Source of the DNA: DATAAM01 sp036260075
GTDB taxonomy: Bacteria; Actinomycetota; Acidimicrobiia; Acidimicrobiales; JAHWLA01
Direction of reading: 5' to 3'
NCBI GenBank assembly: GCA_036260075.1
Contig: DATAAM010000045.1
Coordinates: 1 to 26,341, forward strand
Length of the DNA: 26,341 nucleotides
Shown: positions 1 through 6,884 of the stretch, in pieces
How positions within the stretch are numbered: position 1 is the first letter of the stretch
How the letters are laid out: each line of letters opens with the position of its first letter
Made by a program: the position numbers and the translations under genes
The notes under the pieces: model-generated
Databases searched by the model: none
What the model was told of the DNA's origin: nothing
Seen by the model: only the letters and a program-made list of their open reading frames with translations

Positions 1-350
1 CCGCCCGCCACGAACGTGTGGCCTTCGCCGGCCTTGATCGCGTGGAAGGCCATGCGGATCGACTGCAGCGACGACGCGCAGAACCGGTTGACGGTGGTGC
101 CGGGCACGGTGTCGGGCAGGCCCGCCAAGGCGGCCACGTTGCGAGCCAGGTTCATCGACTGCTCGCCCGCGTGGTTGGCGGCGCCGATGATGACGTCGTC
201 GACCGAGGCGGGGTCGACGGCGGGCACCTTCTTCATGAGCTCGGCCACGATGAACGCGCACAGGTCGTCGGCGCGGACGTCCTTCAGGGATCCCTTGAAG
301 GCGCGGCCGATGGGCGTGCGGGCAGTGGCGACGATGACGGCTTCGGGCAT
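1..350 (-). CDS. Thiolase (acetyl-CoA acyltransferase), N-terminal part, cut by window edge
   Basis: The first 116 residues of a thiolase read leftwards from ATG at 350 and run off the window. Visible landmarks are the N-terminal MPEAVIVATARTPIGRAFKG strand-loop and the nucleophile region NRFCASSLQSI. Cys91 there is the residue that thiolases acylate in the first half-reaction. Family knowledge: thiolases cleave 3-ketoacyl-CoA to acetyl-CoA plus a shortened acyl-CoA, or run the reverse condensation. The catalytic His and second Cys lie beyond the edge, so degradative and biosynthetic types cannot be separated. Only 10 bp separate this start from the stop of the upstream FrhB-like gene, and no Shine-Dalgarno sequence is obvious, so co-transcription is likely. 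Confidence 0.93.
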   Translation of the reverse strand, partial: MPEAVIVATARTPIGRAFKGSLKDVRADDLCAFIVAELMKKVPAVDPASVDDVIIGAANHAGEQSMNLARNVAALAGLPDTVPGTTVNRFCASSLQSIRMAFHAIKAGEGHTFVAG

Positions 351-360
351 GCGCCCGAGC

Positions 361-1527
361 CTATGCCGGCACCGATGCTTTCGGCTTGGGCGGCGGCACG
401 CCGATCTTGGGCTCCTGCACCGGCGTCCACTCGGGCCATCGACGGCGGCTGGCGGTGGCCAGCTTGCGCAGCAGGGCGATGGCGCCCGGGTCGTCGTCGC
501 CGGGGCGGCCTTCGATGGTGCCGTCCTCCAGCATCTTGATGAGGATCTCGCGGCCGAGGTCGGTGCGGACGACGGTGAGCGTCCAGTCGTTGAAGGCACC
601 GATGCCGCCGGTGGAGATGTCGGCGTGCTCGGCGGCGAAGTCGGGGCACGTCTTGCACCCCTCGCGCGTCCACGCGTGGCACTCCTTGAGCGGCACCTCG
701 TGGTAGGAGCCGTCTTTCATCCAGACCTGAAAGACCCCTTTGATGTTCATCTTCGCCATGTCCTGCTTCTTCAGGCCGTACTTGGCCTCGAAGAGCTCCT
801 CGAAGATGGCGTCGTCGAACGTCTTGGAGCACAGCAGGCCGATGTTGAGGGCGAAGCGGCGGGCCACCTTGCCCGCCTTGCGCACCGCCATCGCCGGCGG
901 CGACGACGACTGGCAGCTCATGCCCACCAGGGCCAGCTTCTCGGCTCCGCCTGCGACCGCGTCGGCGTAGGCCATGGTGTTGGCCGAGTACGTGTAGCGG
1001 CTGCCCGCCGCCGCCAGGATCTCCTCGGGCGTGCGGGCCACGCCGGGGATGGCCTTCCACGTGGAGCCGTCGCCTTCGAGGTAGGAGACGAGGGCGGCGT
1101 CGATGTAGCCGTGCTCCAAGGCCCAGATCAGGATGGCCGACACCAGCCCGCCGTCCTGGCCCTTCTCGTGCACGCGAGGGTCGGTGGCGCGGGCGAGGAT
1201 GACGTCTTTTGTGATGCCCTCCATCTCGTCGGGCCGGCGCTCCCGGCCGAACAGGTGGGTGTCGATCTCCACCTCCCAGTGACGGAAGCGGGGGCAGGCC
1301 CGCGTGCAGGAGGTGCACCCGCGGTCGCCGTGCCCGCACCCGCCGGGGCCGGCGTCGGGCTCGAGGTGGAACGGCTTGTAGATGCCGTTTGTGTCGTCGT
1401 AGCCGAGGACGTCGTGCGGGCACGCCACCACGCAGCCCGCGCAGCCCGTGCACAGGCCCGAGGTGACGACCTCGTCCCAGAGGTGCGCCCAGTGTGCGGT
1501 CCAGCGCTCCTTGGTGGCGGGCGACAT
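361..1527 (-). CDS. Coenzyme F420 hydrogenase/dehydrogenase beta-subunit (FrhB/FdhB) family iron-sulfur protein
   Basis: A 388-residue soluble protein with two N-terminal cysteine clusters. The first is C26-x2-C29-x2-C32-x3-C36-P, a 4Fe-4S ferredoxin motif. The second is C64 with C71-x2-C74-x3-C78-P. The remainder (about 85-350) looks like the FrhB/FdhB N- and C-terminal domains, with further cysteines in the QSS, LLCSKTF and CKTCPDF segments. FrhB-type proteins bind FAD and Fe-S clusters and move electrons to or from coenzyme F420 or a ferredoxin. The partner and substrate here are unknown; no hydrogenase or formate dehydrogenase large subunit is nearby. It heads the unit that continues into a thiolase, so a role in acyl-CoA or ketone redox chemistry is possible but only inferred. 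A TACAGT hexamer lies 8 nt before the ATG. Confidence 0.85.
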   Translation of the reverse strand: MSPATKERWTAHWAHLWDEVVTSGLCTGCAGCVVACPHDVLGYDDTNGIYKPFHLEPDAGPGGCGHGDRGCTSCTRACPRFRHWEVEIDTHLFGRERRPDEMEGITKDVILARATDPRVHEKGQDGGLVSAILIWALEHGYIDAALVSYLEGDGSTWKAIPGVARTPEEILAAAGSRYTYSANTMAYADAVAGGAEKLALVGMSCQSSSPPAMAVRKAGKVARRFALNIGLLCSKTFDDAIFEELFEAKYGLKKQDMAKMNIKGVFQVWMKDGSYHEVPLKECHAWTREGCKTCPDFAAEHADISTGGIGAFNDWTLTVVRTDLGREILIKMLEDGTIEGRPGDDDPGAIALLRKLATASRRRWPEWTPVQEPKIGVPPPKPKASVPA

Positions 1528-1535
1528 GGGGCGCG

Positions 1536-1541
1536 ACTGTA
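1536..1541 (-). promoter_or_regulatory. Candidate -10 for the FrhB-like gene (leaderless)
   Basis: TACAGT on the minus strand ends 8 nt before ATG 1527. No Shine-Dalgarno sequence fits between them, so the transcript probably starts at or next to the start codon. It overlaps the -10 of the divergent glycosylase gene by two bases. Confidence 0.5.
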
Positions 1542-1545
1542 GTTT
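1540..1545 (+). promoter_or_regulatory. Candidate -10 for the DNA glycosylase gene (leaderless)
   Basis: TAGTTT ends 8 nt before GTG 1554, with no Shine-Dalgarno sequence. It shares positions 1540-1541 with the opposing TACAGT hexamer. Confidence 0.5.
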
Positions 1546-1553
1546 GCGGCCCC

Positions 1554-2324
1554 GTGCCCGAACTTCCCGAGGTGGAGGCCTACCGCCGCTTGGCCGAGCG
1601 GGCGCTGGGCCGCCGCATCGTGGAGGTCGACGCGCCCGATTCGTGGTACCTCAAGGCGGGCGCGGCGCCCGCCGTGCTCGTGGGTCGTGCGTTCACGGCG
1701 GCCCGCCGCATCGGCAAGCTGCTGCTGCTCGACACCGACGGCGGGCCGACGCTCGGGCTGCGCTTCGGCATGACCGGGCGGCTCGTGGTCGACGGTGCCG
1801 TGGGCGTCGACCGCCTGCTGTACTCCAGCGACCGGGCGCTCGACGCCTGGGACCGCTTCGCCGTGCGCTTCGCCGACGGCGGCGACCTGCGTGTGCGCGA
1901 CCCCCGGCGGTTGGGCGGTGTGCTCCTCGACCCCGACGAGTCGGGCCTCGGGCCCGACGCGCTGGGCGTCACCCTCGGGCAGCTCCGCGCCGCGCTGGCC
2001 GGCAGCGTCGCCCCGTTGAAGGCGCGGCTGATGGACCAAGCCCGCGTGGCGGGCATCGGCAACCTGCTGGCCGACGAGGCCCTGTGGCGGGCGGGCCTGG
2101 CCCCCGCCCGGCCCGCGGCGTCGCTGTCGACCGCCGACGTGCGCCGGCTCCACCGCCACCTGGTCGGCACGGTGACGGACCTCATCGAGCGCGGGGGCTC
2201 GCACACCGGCGACCTCATGGCCGAGCGCCGTCAGGGCGGGGTGTGCCCGAAGGACGGAGCGCCGCTGCGCCGCGACACCGTGGGCGGCCGCACGTCGTGG
2301 TGGTGCCCGGCCCACCAAGCCTGA
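1554..2324 (+). CDS. Formamidopyrimidine/endonuclease VIII family DNA glycosylase with altered zinc finger
   Basis: A 256-residue base-excision repair glycosylase/AP lyase. GTG 1554 is chosen because it places the invariant PELPEVE directly after the initiator: Pro2 is the Schiff-base nucleophile and Glu3 the acid. Lys55 in the RIGKLLLL strand matches the conserved lysine of the family. The H2TH DNA-binding segment is VAGIGNLLADEALWRAGL (about 180-200). The C-terminal zinc-finger hairpin has family spacing (x2-x16-x2), but its ligand set is C231, D234, C251, H254 instead of four cysteines. The family removes oxidised purines (Fpg) or pyrimidines (Nei); sequence alone does not decide which. 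The length is slightly under the usual 270-290. It diverges from the FrhB-like gene across 26 bp. Confidence 0.92.
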   Translation: MPELPEVEAYRRLAERALGRRIVEVDAPDSWYLKAGAAPAVLVGRAFTAARRIGKLLLLDTDGGPTLGLRFGMTGRLVVDGAVGVDRLLYSSDRALDAWDRFAVRFADGGDLRVRDPRRLGGVLLDPDESGLGPDALGVTLGQLRAALAGSVAPLKARLMDQARVAGIGNLLADEALWRAGLAPARPAASLSTADVRRLHRHLVGTVTDLIERGGSHTGDLMAERRQGGVCPKDGAPLRRDTVGGRTSWWCPAHQA

Positions 2325-2331
2325 CCCTGCG

Positions 2332-2381
2332 GTTCTGGGGGAGGAAACCCGGCTCATGAGCCGGGTTTCCTCCCCCAGAAC
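2332..2381. terminator. Perfect 50-bp palindrome, probable transcription terminator
   Basis: Two 25-nt arms are exact reverse complements with no spacer, centred between 2356 and 2357 (centre GGCTCA|TGAGCC). It begins 8 nt after the glycosylase stop. RNA from either strand would fold into a very stable hairpin. No T-run follows, as is common for GC-rich actinobacterial terminators. It could also be a binding site or a mobile palindromic repeat. Confidence 0.65.
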
Positions 2382-2411
2382 GAGGTGAACACGTGAAACG
2401 GGTGCTACGAA

Positions 2412-2417
2412 TATGCT
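2412..2417 (+). promoter_or_regulatory. Candidate -10 for the KTSC gene (leaderless)
   Basis: TATGCT ends 6 nt before GTG 2424. The intervening GCGGGG cannot act as a normally spaced Shine-Dalgarno. An ATG at 2413 is out of frame. Confidence 0.45.
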
Positions 2418-2423
2418 GCGGGG

Positions 2424-2621
2424 GTGCCGTCCGCCGCGATCGCGTCGACACGCTACGACGAGTCCTCCAACACGTTGGTGGTGGTGTTCCGGAGCGGACG
2501 CGTGTACCGCTACTACGCCGTGCCCGCTGCCGTGCACCGGGAGCTGGAGGCGGCGCCCTCGAAGGGCCGGTTCTTCAACGAGGTGATCCGGCCGCGCTAC
2601 CCCTGCGACCGCGTGCGCTGA
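2424..2621 (+). CDS. KTSC domain small protein
   Basis: A 65-residue protein that is essentially one KTSC domain. The domain's hallmark segments are all visible: IASTRYDESSNTLVVVF, then SGRVYRYYAVP, then the APSKGRFFNEVIRPRYP block (about residues 44-60) that names the family. KTSC domains occur alone or at the ends of other proteins and have been linked by context to nucleic-acid-related functions, but no activity is established. There is no signal peptide or membrane segment. GTG 2424 is the start that gives the complete domain. The gene sits after the 50-bp palindrome and ends 1 bp before the stop of the convergent SPFH gene. Confidence 0.85.
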   Translation: MPSAAIASTRYDESSNTLVVVFRSGRVYRYYAVPAAVHRELEAAPSKGRFFNEVIRPRYPCDRVR

Positions 2622-2622
2622 C

Positions 2623-3582
2623 CTACTGCGGCTGGGCCCCTCGGGTGGGCGTCTGCAGCGTGACCCCTTGGCCGTCGGGGATCACCCAGAAGTCGATCTT
2701 GCCCGACTCGATGGCCTTCAGCAGCACGTAGTTCTGCCCGGCGGCGGCCAGCGCTTCGTTGAGCTGTCGGATGGCCTCGGCCTCCTGCGCCCGTTGCGCC
2801 ACCTCGTTCTCCTTGGTGCGCACCTGGATCTCCGACGTGCGGTTGGACTCGAAGGCGGCCCGCACGCCGTCGGGCACGTCGATGCCCTTGATGGTGAACG
2901 TGAACTGCGGGCAGCCCCGCCCGGGCACGAACGTCGGCCCGCAGAAGTACTCGTCGCCGAGCACGTCGTTCACGTTCTCCTTGAGGGTGGTGCCCACCTC
3001 CTGCTGGATCCGGTTGAGCACGTCGGTGTTGGCGTAGATGTCGGAGGCGTCGTACTTGCGAGCCTCGCGCTGGAAGGCGAACTCGATCTGCTGGCGGAAC
3101 GAGTTGTTGAGCATGCGGTCCCAGCCCGACTCGGTGTACGCGGCGTACTTCAGTCCGATCTGCTCGTGGAACTTCCGCAGCTTGTCGGTGTTGAGCTTGA
3201 AGTACACCGCCGCCTGGAACTCGATGGGGATGCGGTCGCGCGAGGGCGCGGTCACCGAGTCCTCGCCCTGCACGTCGCCCTCGTCGGAGCGCTTGGAGAT
3301 GATGTAGTTCCGCTGGGTGACCGGGTACAGGTAGAGCTTGTCGGCGAACCCGTTGACGAAGAGGTTCGAGCCCGGCTGCACGATGCGCTGGAAGTGCTGG
3401 CCTTCGACGGGACCGCCGCCGTAGGAGATGCCGATGCGGTCACGGGGCGTCTTCTTCACGCTGCCGAGCAGCGTCGAGGCCAGCACCAGGACCACCACCC
3501 CGACGACGACCCACACCACTCCCCGGGCGATGTGCCGCCCGCTCGGGAAGTTGTTGCGTCCCCGCTGCACGATCTCGGCCAT
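2623..3582 (-). CDS. SPFH/Band 7 (prohibitin/stomatin-like) membrane protein
   Basis: A 319-residue protein with a basic N-terminus, one membrane segment (about 20-40, GVVWVVVGVVVLVLASTLLG), an SPFH domain (about 50-240) and an Ala/Glu/Arg-rich helix (about 250-290) typical of SPFH coiled coils. The segment VTAPSRDRIPIEFQAAVYF is a characteristic SPFH strand pattern. SPFH proteins assemble into membrane rings or cages that organise lipid domains or regulate membrane proteases. C189-C199-type pairing in the FCGPTFVPGRGC insert suggests an extracytoplasmic disulfide. It is last in a four-gene minus-strand run (protease, phosphatase sensor, YbaK, SPFH), 30 bp after the YbaK stop. It has its own TACGGT hexamer 7 nt before the ATG, so it may also be transcribed separately. 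Confidence 0.85.
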   Translation of the reverse strand: MAEIVQRGRNNFPSGRHIARGVVWVVVGVVVLVLASTLLGSVKKTPRDRIGISYGGGPVEGQHFQRIVQPGSNLFVNGFADKLYLYPVTQRNYIISKRSDEGDVQGEDSVTAPSRDRIPIEFQAAVYFKLNTDKLRKFHEQIGLKYAAYTESGWDRMLNNSFRQQIEFAFQREARKYDASDIYANTDVLNRIQQEVGTTLKENVNDVLGDEYFCGPTFVPGRGCPQFTFTIKGIDVPDGVRAAFESNRTSEIQVRTKENEVAQRAQEAEAIRQLNEALAAAGQNYVLLKAIESGKIDFWVIPDGQGVTLQTPTRGAQPQ

Positions 3583-3589
3583 GGGCGAA

Positions 3590-3595
3590 ACCGTA
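3590..3595 (-). promoter_or_regulatory. Candidate internal -10 for the SPFH gene (leaderless)
   Basis: TACGGT on the minus strand ends 7 nt before ATG 3582. It lies in the 30-bp gap after the YbaK stop, so it would give an independent leaderless transcript inside the operon. Confidence 0.45.
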
Positions 3596-3612
3596 CGAGC
3601 GCGGGTCGCTCC

Positions 3613-4116
3613 CTACGCGGATGCCAGTGGCATCGAGAGGCCCTCCACCACGTGTGTGTTGGGCAGTCGCTCGAACACCCGGGGCGACACCTTGATCTTC
3701 ATCGACCGGCTGCCGCCGCCCACGATCACCTCGTCCTTGGTGAACACAGCGGGGTCGACGAGGATCGGCAGGTCGTCGGGCAGGGCCAGCGGCGTGACGC
3801 CGCCGATCATCATGCCGGTCAGTGCCGACGTCTCCTCCGGGCCGGCGAACGACACCTTTAACACGCCCATCCACCGCTTGGCCGTGTTGTTGGCGTCGAC
3901 TCGCGTGGTGGCGAGCACGATGCACGCCACGTACTGCTTCGGCTCCGTCTTCGAGGCCACCACGATGGTGTTGGCCGACATGGCCACCGGATAGCCGTAC
4001 TTCTCCGAGAAGGGGAACGTGTCGGCGTACTCGGGATCGCACTCGACGATCTCGTAGGGCACCCCGGTGCGCTCCAGCGCGTCGAGCACCCGTTGCTCCA
4101 GGTCGCTCCTCGTCAC
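3613..4116 (-). CDS. YbaK/EbsC-type aminoacyl-tRNA deacylase
   Basis: A 167-residue single-domain protein of the YbaK/ProRS-INS superfamily, which hydrolyses mischarged aminoacyl-tRNAs in trans. Visible features are the SANTIVVASKTEPKQYVACIV block with Lys56 in the position of the family's conserved lysine, the NNTAKRWMG segment, and the C-terminal MMIGGVTPLALP loop. The tRNA specificity cannot be told from sequence. The start is GTG 4116. GTGA overlaps the stop of the upstream phosphatase gene by 4 bp, so translation is coupled. The cytoplasmic location is inferred from the lack of signal or membrane segments. Why a tRNA editing protein sits in an envelope-signalling operon is unclear. Confidence 0.85.
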   Translation of the reverse strand: MTRSDLEQRVLDALERTGVPYEIVECDPEYADTFPFSEKYGYPVAMSANTIVVASKTEPKQYVACIVLATTRVDANNTAKRWMGVLKVSFAGPEETSALTGMMIGGVTPLALPDDLPILVDPAVFTKDEVIVGGGSRSMKIKVSPRVFERLPNTHVVEGLSMPLASA

Positions 4117-6875
4117 TGGGACGACCCCTCCGGCGTGCGGTCGGCCACGCGCGAGAGCACACGGGTCACGGTGACGACGGAGCCCTCGGACGTGCTCAGC
4201 ACCGCCATGTCGTCGACGAGCTGTCGCACGAGGAACAGCCCGCGGCCTCGTTCGGCGGCGTCGGTGGGGAGGGAGTGCCCGAACGACGCCAAGTGCTCGT
4301 GGCCGCGGCCGTCGTCCTCCACCTCGAGCACCACCCGGTCGGCACCGCCCGAGGCCCGCAGGTGCACCGAGGAGCGGGCTGCCGCCACTGCGTTGGCCAG
4401 CAGCTCGCCTGCCACCACCACGAGCTCGTCGATCGCCTCGCCGTCGACCCCGCGGGCACCCAGCCACGCCCGCAGCTCCCGCCGGATGCCGGCCACCCTC
4501 CTGGCGTCGGGCGGCGCGCTCCAGCGCATGGAATCCGGGACGGCCGCCGTCGGCACCCGCCGCAGCACCAGGACCAATGAGTCGTCGCGGCGGGCGGCCC
4601 CCGCCAGCGAGCGCTCCAGCAGCCCGACGGCGAGGCGGTCGGCGTCGATCGAACCGAGCACGCCGGCGTTGCGGGCGAGCGTCTCCATGCCTTCGAGGAG
4701 GTCCTTGCGCGCCTCCACCAGGCCGTCGGTGTAGAGCACGAGCGCGTCGCCGTCGGCCAGCCGCGTCTCCACGATGCGCTCGCTGCCCGCTCCGGGCCAG
4801 CCGATGGCGCCGCCGGGCGCGCCCAGCAGCGTGACCTCGCCGTCGCCGGTGATCCGCAGCGCGGGCGGGTGCCCGCCTCCGGCGATGCGCACGCGCCCGT
4901 CGGACGGCCGGTAGCGGGCCACGACCACGGTGGCCACGAGGTCGGGGTGCAGCATCCCGAGCAGGCGATCGGCCTGCACGATCAGCTCCTCCAGCGGGCA
5001 CTCCTGCACGCTGAGGAGTCGCAACGCGTGCACCACCCGAAGGGCGTCCTTGGTGGCGGCCACGCCGTGGCCCATCACGTCGATGACGGCCAGGTGCAGC
5101 TCGCCCGAGGGCAGGCGCTGCCAGTCGTAGAGGTCGCCGCCGGTGGGCGCCTCCTCGTCGGAGGCCAGGAACGACAGCCCGAGCTGCACGCCGTCGACCT
5201 CCAACGGCGCGGGCACGAACGCCTGGCGGAGCTGCTCGACCATCATGCGCTGGGCCGCCTCGGCCTCGGCCAGGCGCCCGGCCTCCTGGCGCAGCTCCTC
5301 GATCTCCTCGGCGGGCGTGACGTCGCGGGCCACCACGACGAGCGTCCGCGTGCCGCCCTCGTCGTCGTGCGCCTCGCTGTACGAGCACGACAGCCGATGG
5401 GGCTCGCCGTCGGCGTCGAAGAGGAGGAGCGACGGCGGCAGCGGCTCCCCGCCGGCCCAGCGCGAGAGGTCGACGGCCCCGCCGCCCTCCCGCCGGGGGC
5501 GCAGCGCCTGCAGCCGCGCGCTCGTGCCCACCACCTCGCTTGCGGGGACGCCGGTGAGCCGTTCGAGCGCCGGGTTCCACGACAGCACCGTGCCGTCCTC
5601 CGCCAAGGTGAGGATGCCGTCGGAGGTCGTGTGCACGATCAGCGCCAGCTTGCGGCGCTCTTCGAGGATGGCGGCCAGCAGCCGGCCCTTGGCGAACGTG
5701 CCCACCGTCTCCCGGGCCAACGCCTCGAGGACGGCCAGCTCGCCCGCCTCGAAGCCCTCGAGCCCGGCCTGGTCGTAGACCAGCAGGGCGCCGGTGATGC
5801 GCTCCTCCTCGACCAGCGGGGCCGACAGGCAGTCGCGCCGGCCCGAGCGGGCCAGCAGGTCGGCCAGCGGATCACCGGCGCCCGCTGTGACGCGCAACGG
5901 CCCCGGCTGGCCGACCAGCGCGGACTCGAGCGTCACGGTGCCGTGCGGTTGCGCCTCCACCGAGAAGCCCTCGTTGACGAGCAGCCGGTGCACGAGCAGG
6001 CCCGCGTCGGTGCGCAGCACGAGGGCGGCGCCCGCCGCCTCGAAGCAGGTGGCGACCTCGCGCAGGTAGGCCTCCACCGCCTCCCCGGGATCGATCGGTG
6101 CCGCCAGCGCGCGAGCGGCCCGGTGGAGCCCGGTCAGCCGCACGCGGTCGCTCCGCGCGCCCGCGTAGCCCCGGTAGGCAAGGTGCAGCATGACGAGCGG
6201 CACGGCGAAGAGCAGGGTGGCGACGGGGTTGGCGGCGTAGGCCAGCACGAACAGCAGCCCGATGAGGCTGTTGACGGCCCAGCCCAACACCCACCCGGGC
6301 AGGACGATCGGCGCGATGTCCTGCAGCAGGCGGGGCAGTGGTCGCCGGTTGACGAAGCCGAGGACGGTGGCGAACGCCAGCTGGTTGACCAAGCCGACGA
6401 CGGCGAGCACCACGAGCATGGCGGCCAGGTTCTCCGGGGTCGTGCCGCTGCCTTGCTCGAGGAGCGCGACGAGCGTGGCGCCCACGGCGGCGGCCAGCGA
6501 CCACTGGGCCACGTTGAACGCGGCCTTGACGGGCTCGTTGCGTCGCAGCATCCCGCCCACTGCCTGGGCGGCGGCCACCGTGGCCACCACCACCGGGCCC
6601 GGGAAGGCGAACAGGAGCGGGGCGAGCACCGACTCGACGAGGTTGAGCGCGTTGACGTCGCCTCGGTAGCGGAAGCGGACGAAGAGGTACTCGGCAGCGA
6701 CGAGCAGCGCGCCGAGCACGAGCAGCGCAGGCCACGACGGGCGGCCCGGTGGTGCGACGCCCGCGGCGGCGAGCGCCACGGCCACGGCGGCGGCCGCGCC
6801 TGCCAGCACGGCGATGTACGCGACGAGCAGCGGCGATGTCGACCGCCGGCTCGTGCGCACGCCGGCTTCAGCCAT
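4113..6875 (-). CDS. Membrane sensor: GAF-PAS-PP2C (SpoIIE) phosphatase fused to an RsbW-like ATPase
   Basis: A 920-residue regulator. Residues about 16-245 hold six to seven membrane helices. A GAF-like domain follows (about 255-395), then PAS (about 408-530, DGILTLAEDGTVLSWNPALE), a helical linker, a PP2C/SpoIIE Ser/Thr phosphatase (about 550-770), and a GHKL ATPase of the anti-sigma type (about 785-910). PP2C metal motifs are present: TGGDLYDW near 580, DVMGHG, GGGHPPAL and YTDGLVEA. ATPase boxes are also present: ELLANAV, EDDGRG and ERGRGLFLV. Family knowledge: SpoIIE phosphatases dephosphorylate STAS anti-anti-sigma factors that RsbW-like kinases phosphorylate. Both opposing activities seem to be on one chain, and no STAS or sigma gene is in the window. 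It starts 9 bp after the protease stop and overlaps YbaK by 4 bp. Confidence 0.9.
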   Translation of the reverse strand: MAEAGVRTSRRSTSPLLVAYIAVLAGAAAAVAVALAAAGVAPPGRPSWPALLVLGALLVAAEYLFVRFRYRGDVNALNLVESVLAPLLFAFPGPVVVATVAAAQAVGGMLRRNEPVKAAFNVAQWSLAAAVGATLVALLEQGSGTTPENLAAMLVVLAVVGLVNQLAFATVLGFVNRRPLPRLLQDIAPIVLPGWVLGWAVNSLIGLLFVLAYAANPVATLLFAVPLVMLHLAYRGYAGARSDRVRLTGLHRAARALAAPIDPGEAVEAYLREVATCFEAAGAALVLRTDAGLLVHRLLVNEGFSVEAQPHGTVTLESALVGQPGPLRVTAGAGDPLADLLARSGRRDCLSAPLVEEERITGALLVYDQAGLEGFEAGELAVLEALARETVGTFAKGRLLAAILEERRKLALIVHTTSDGILTLAEDGTVLSWNPALERLTGVPASEVVGTSARLQALRPRREGGGAVDLSRWAGGEPLPPSLLLFDADGEPHRLSCSYSEAHDDEGGTRTLVVVARDVTPAEEIEELRQEAGRLAEAEAAQRMMVEQLRQAFVPAPLEVDGVQLGLSFLASDEEAPTGGDLYDWQRLPSGELHLAVIDVMGHGVAATKDALRVVHALRLLSVQECPLEELIVQADRLLGMLHPDLVATVVVARYRPSDGRVRIAGGGHPPALRITGDGEVTLLGAPGGAIGWPGAGSERIVETRLADGDALVLYTDGLVEARKDLLEGMETLARNAGVLGSIDADRLAVGLLERSLAGAARRDDSLVLVLRRVPTAAVPDSMRWSAPPDARRVAGIRRELRAWLGARGVDGEAIDELVVVAGELLANAVAAARSSVHLRASGGADRVVLEVEDDGRGHEHLASFGHSLPTDAAERGRGLFLVRQLVDDMAVLSTSEGSVVTVTRVLSRVADRTPEGSSQ

Positions 6876-6884
6876 CGCCCGGGG

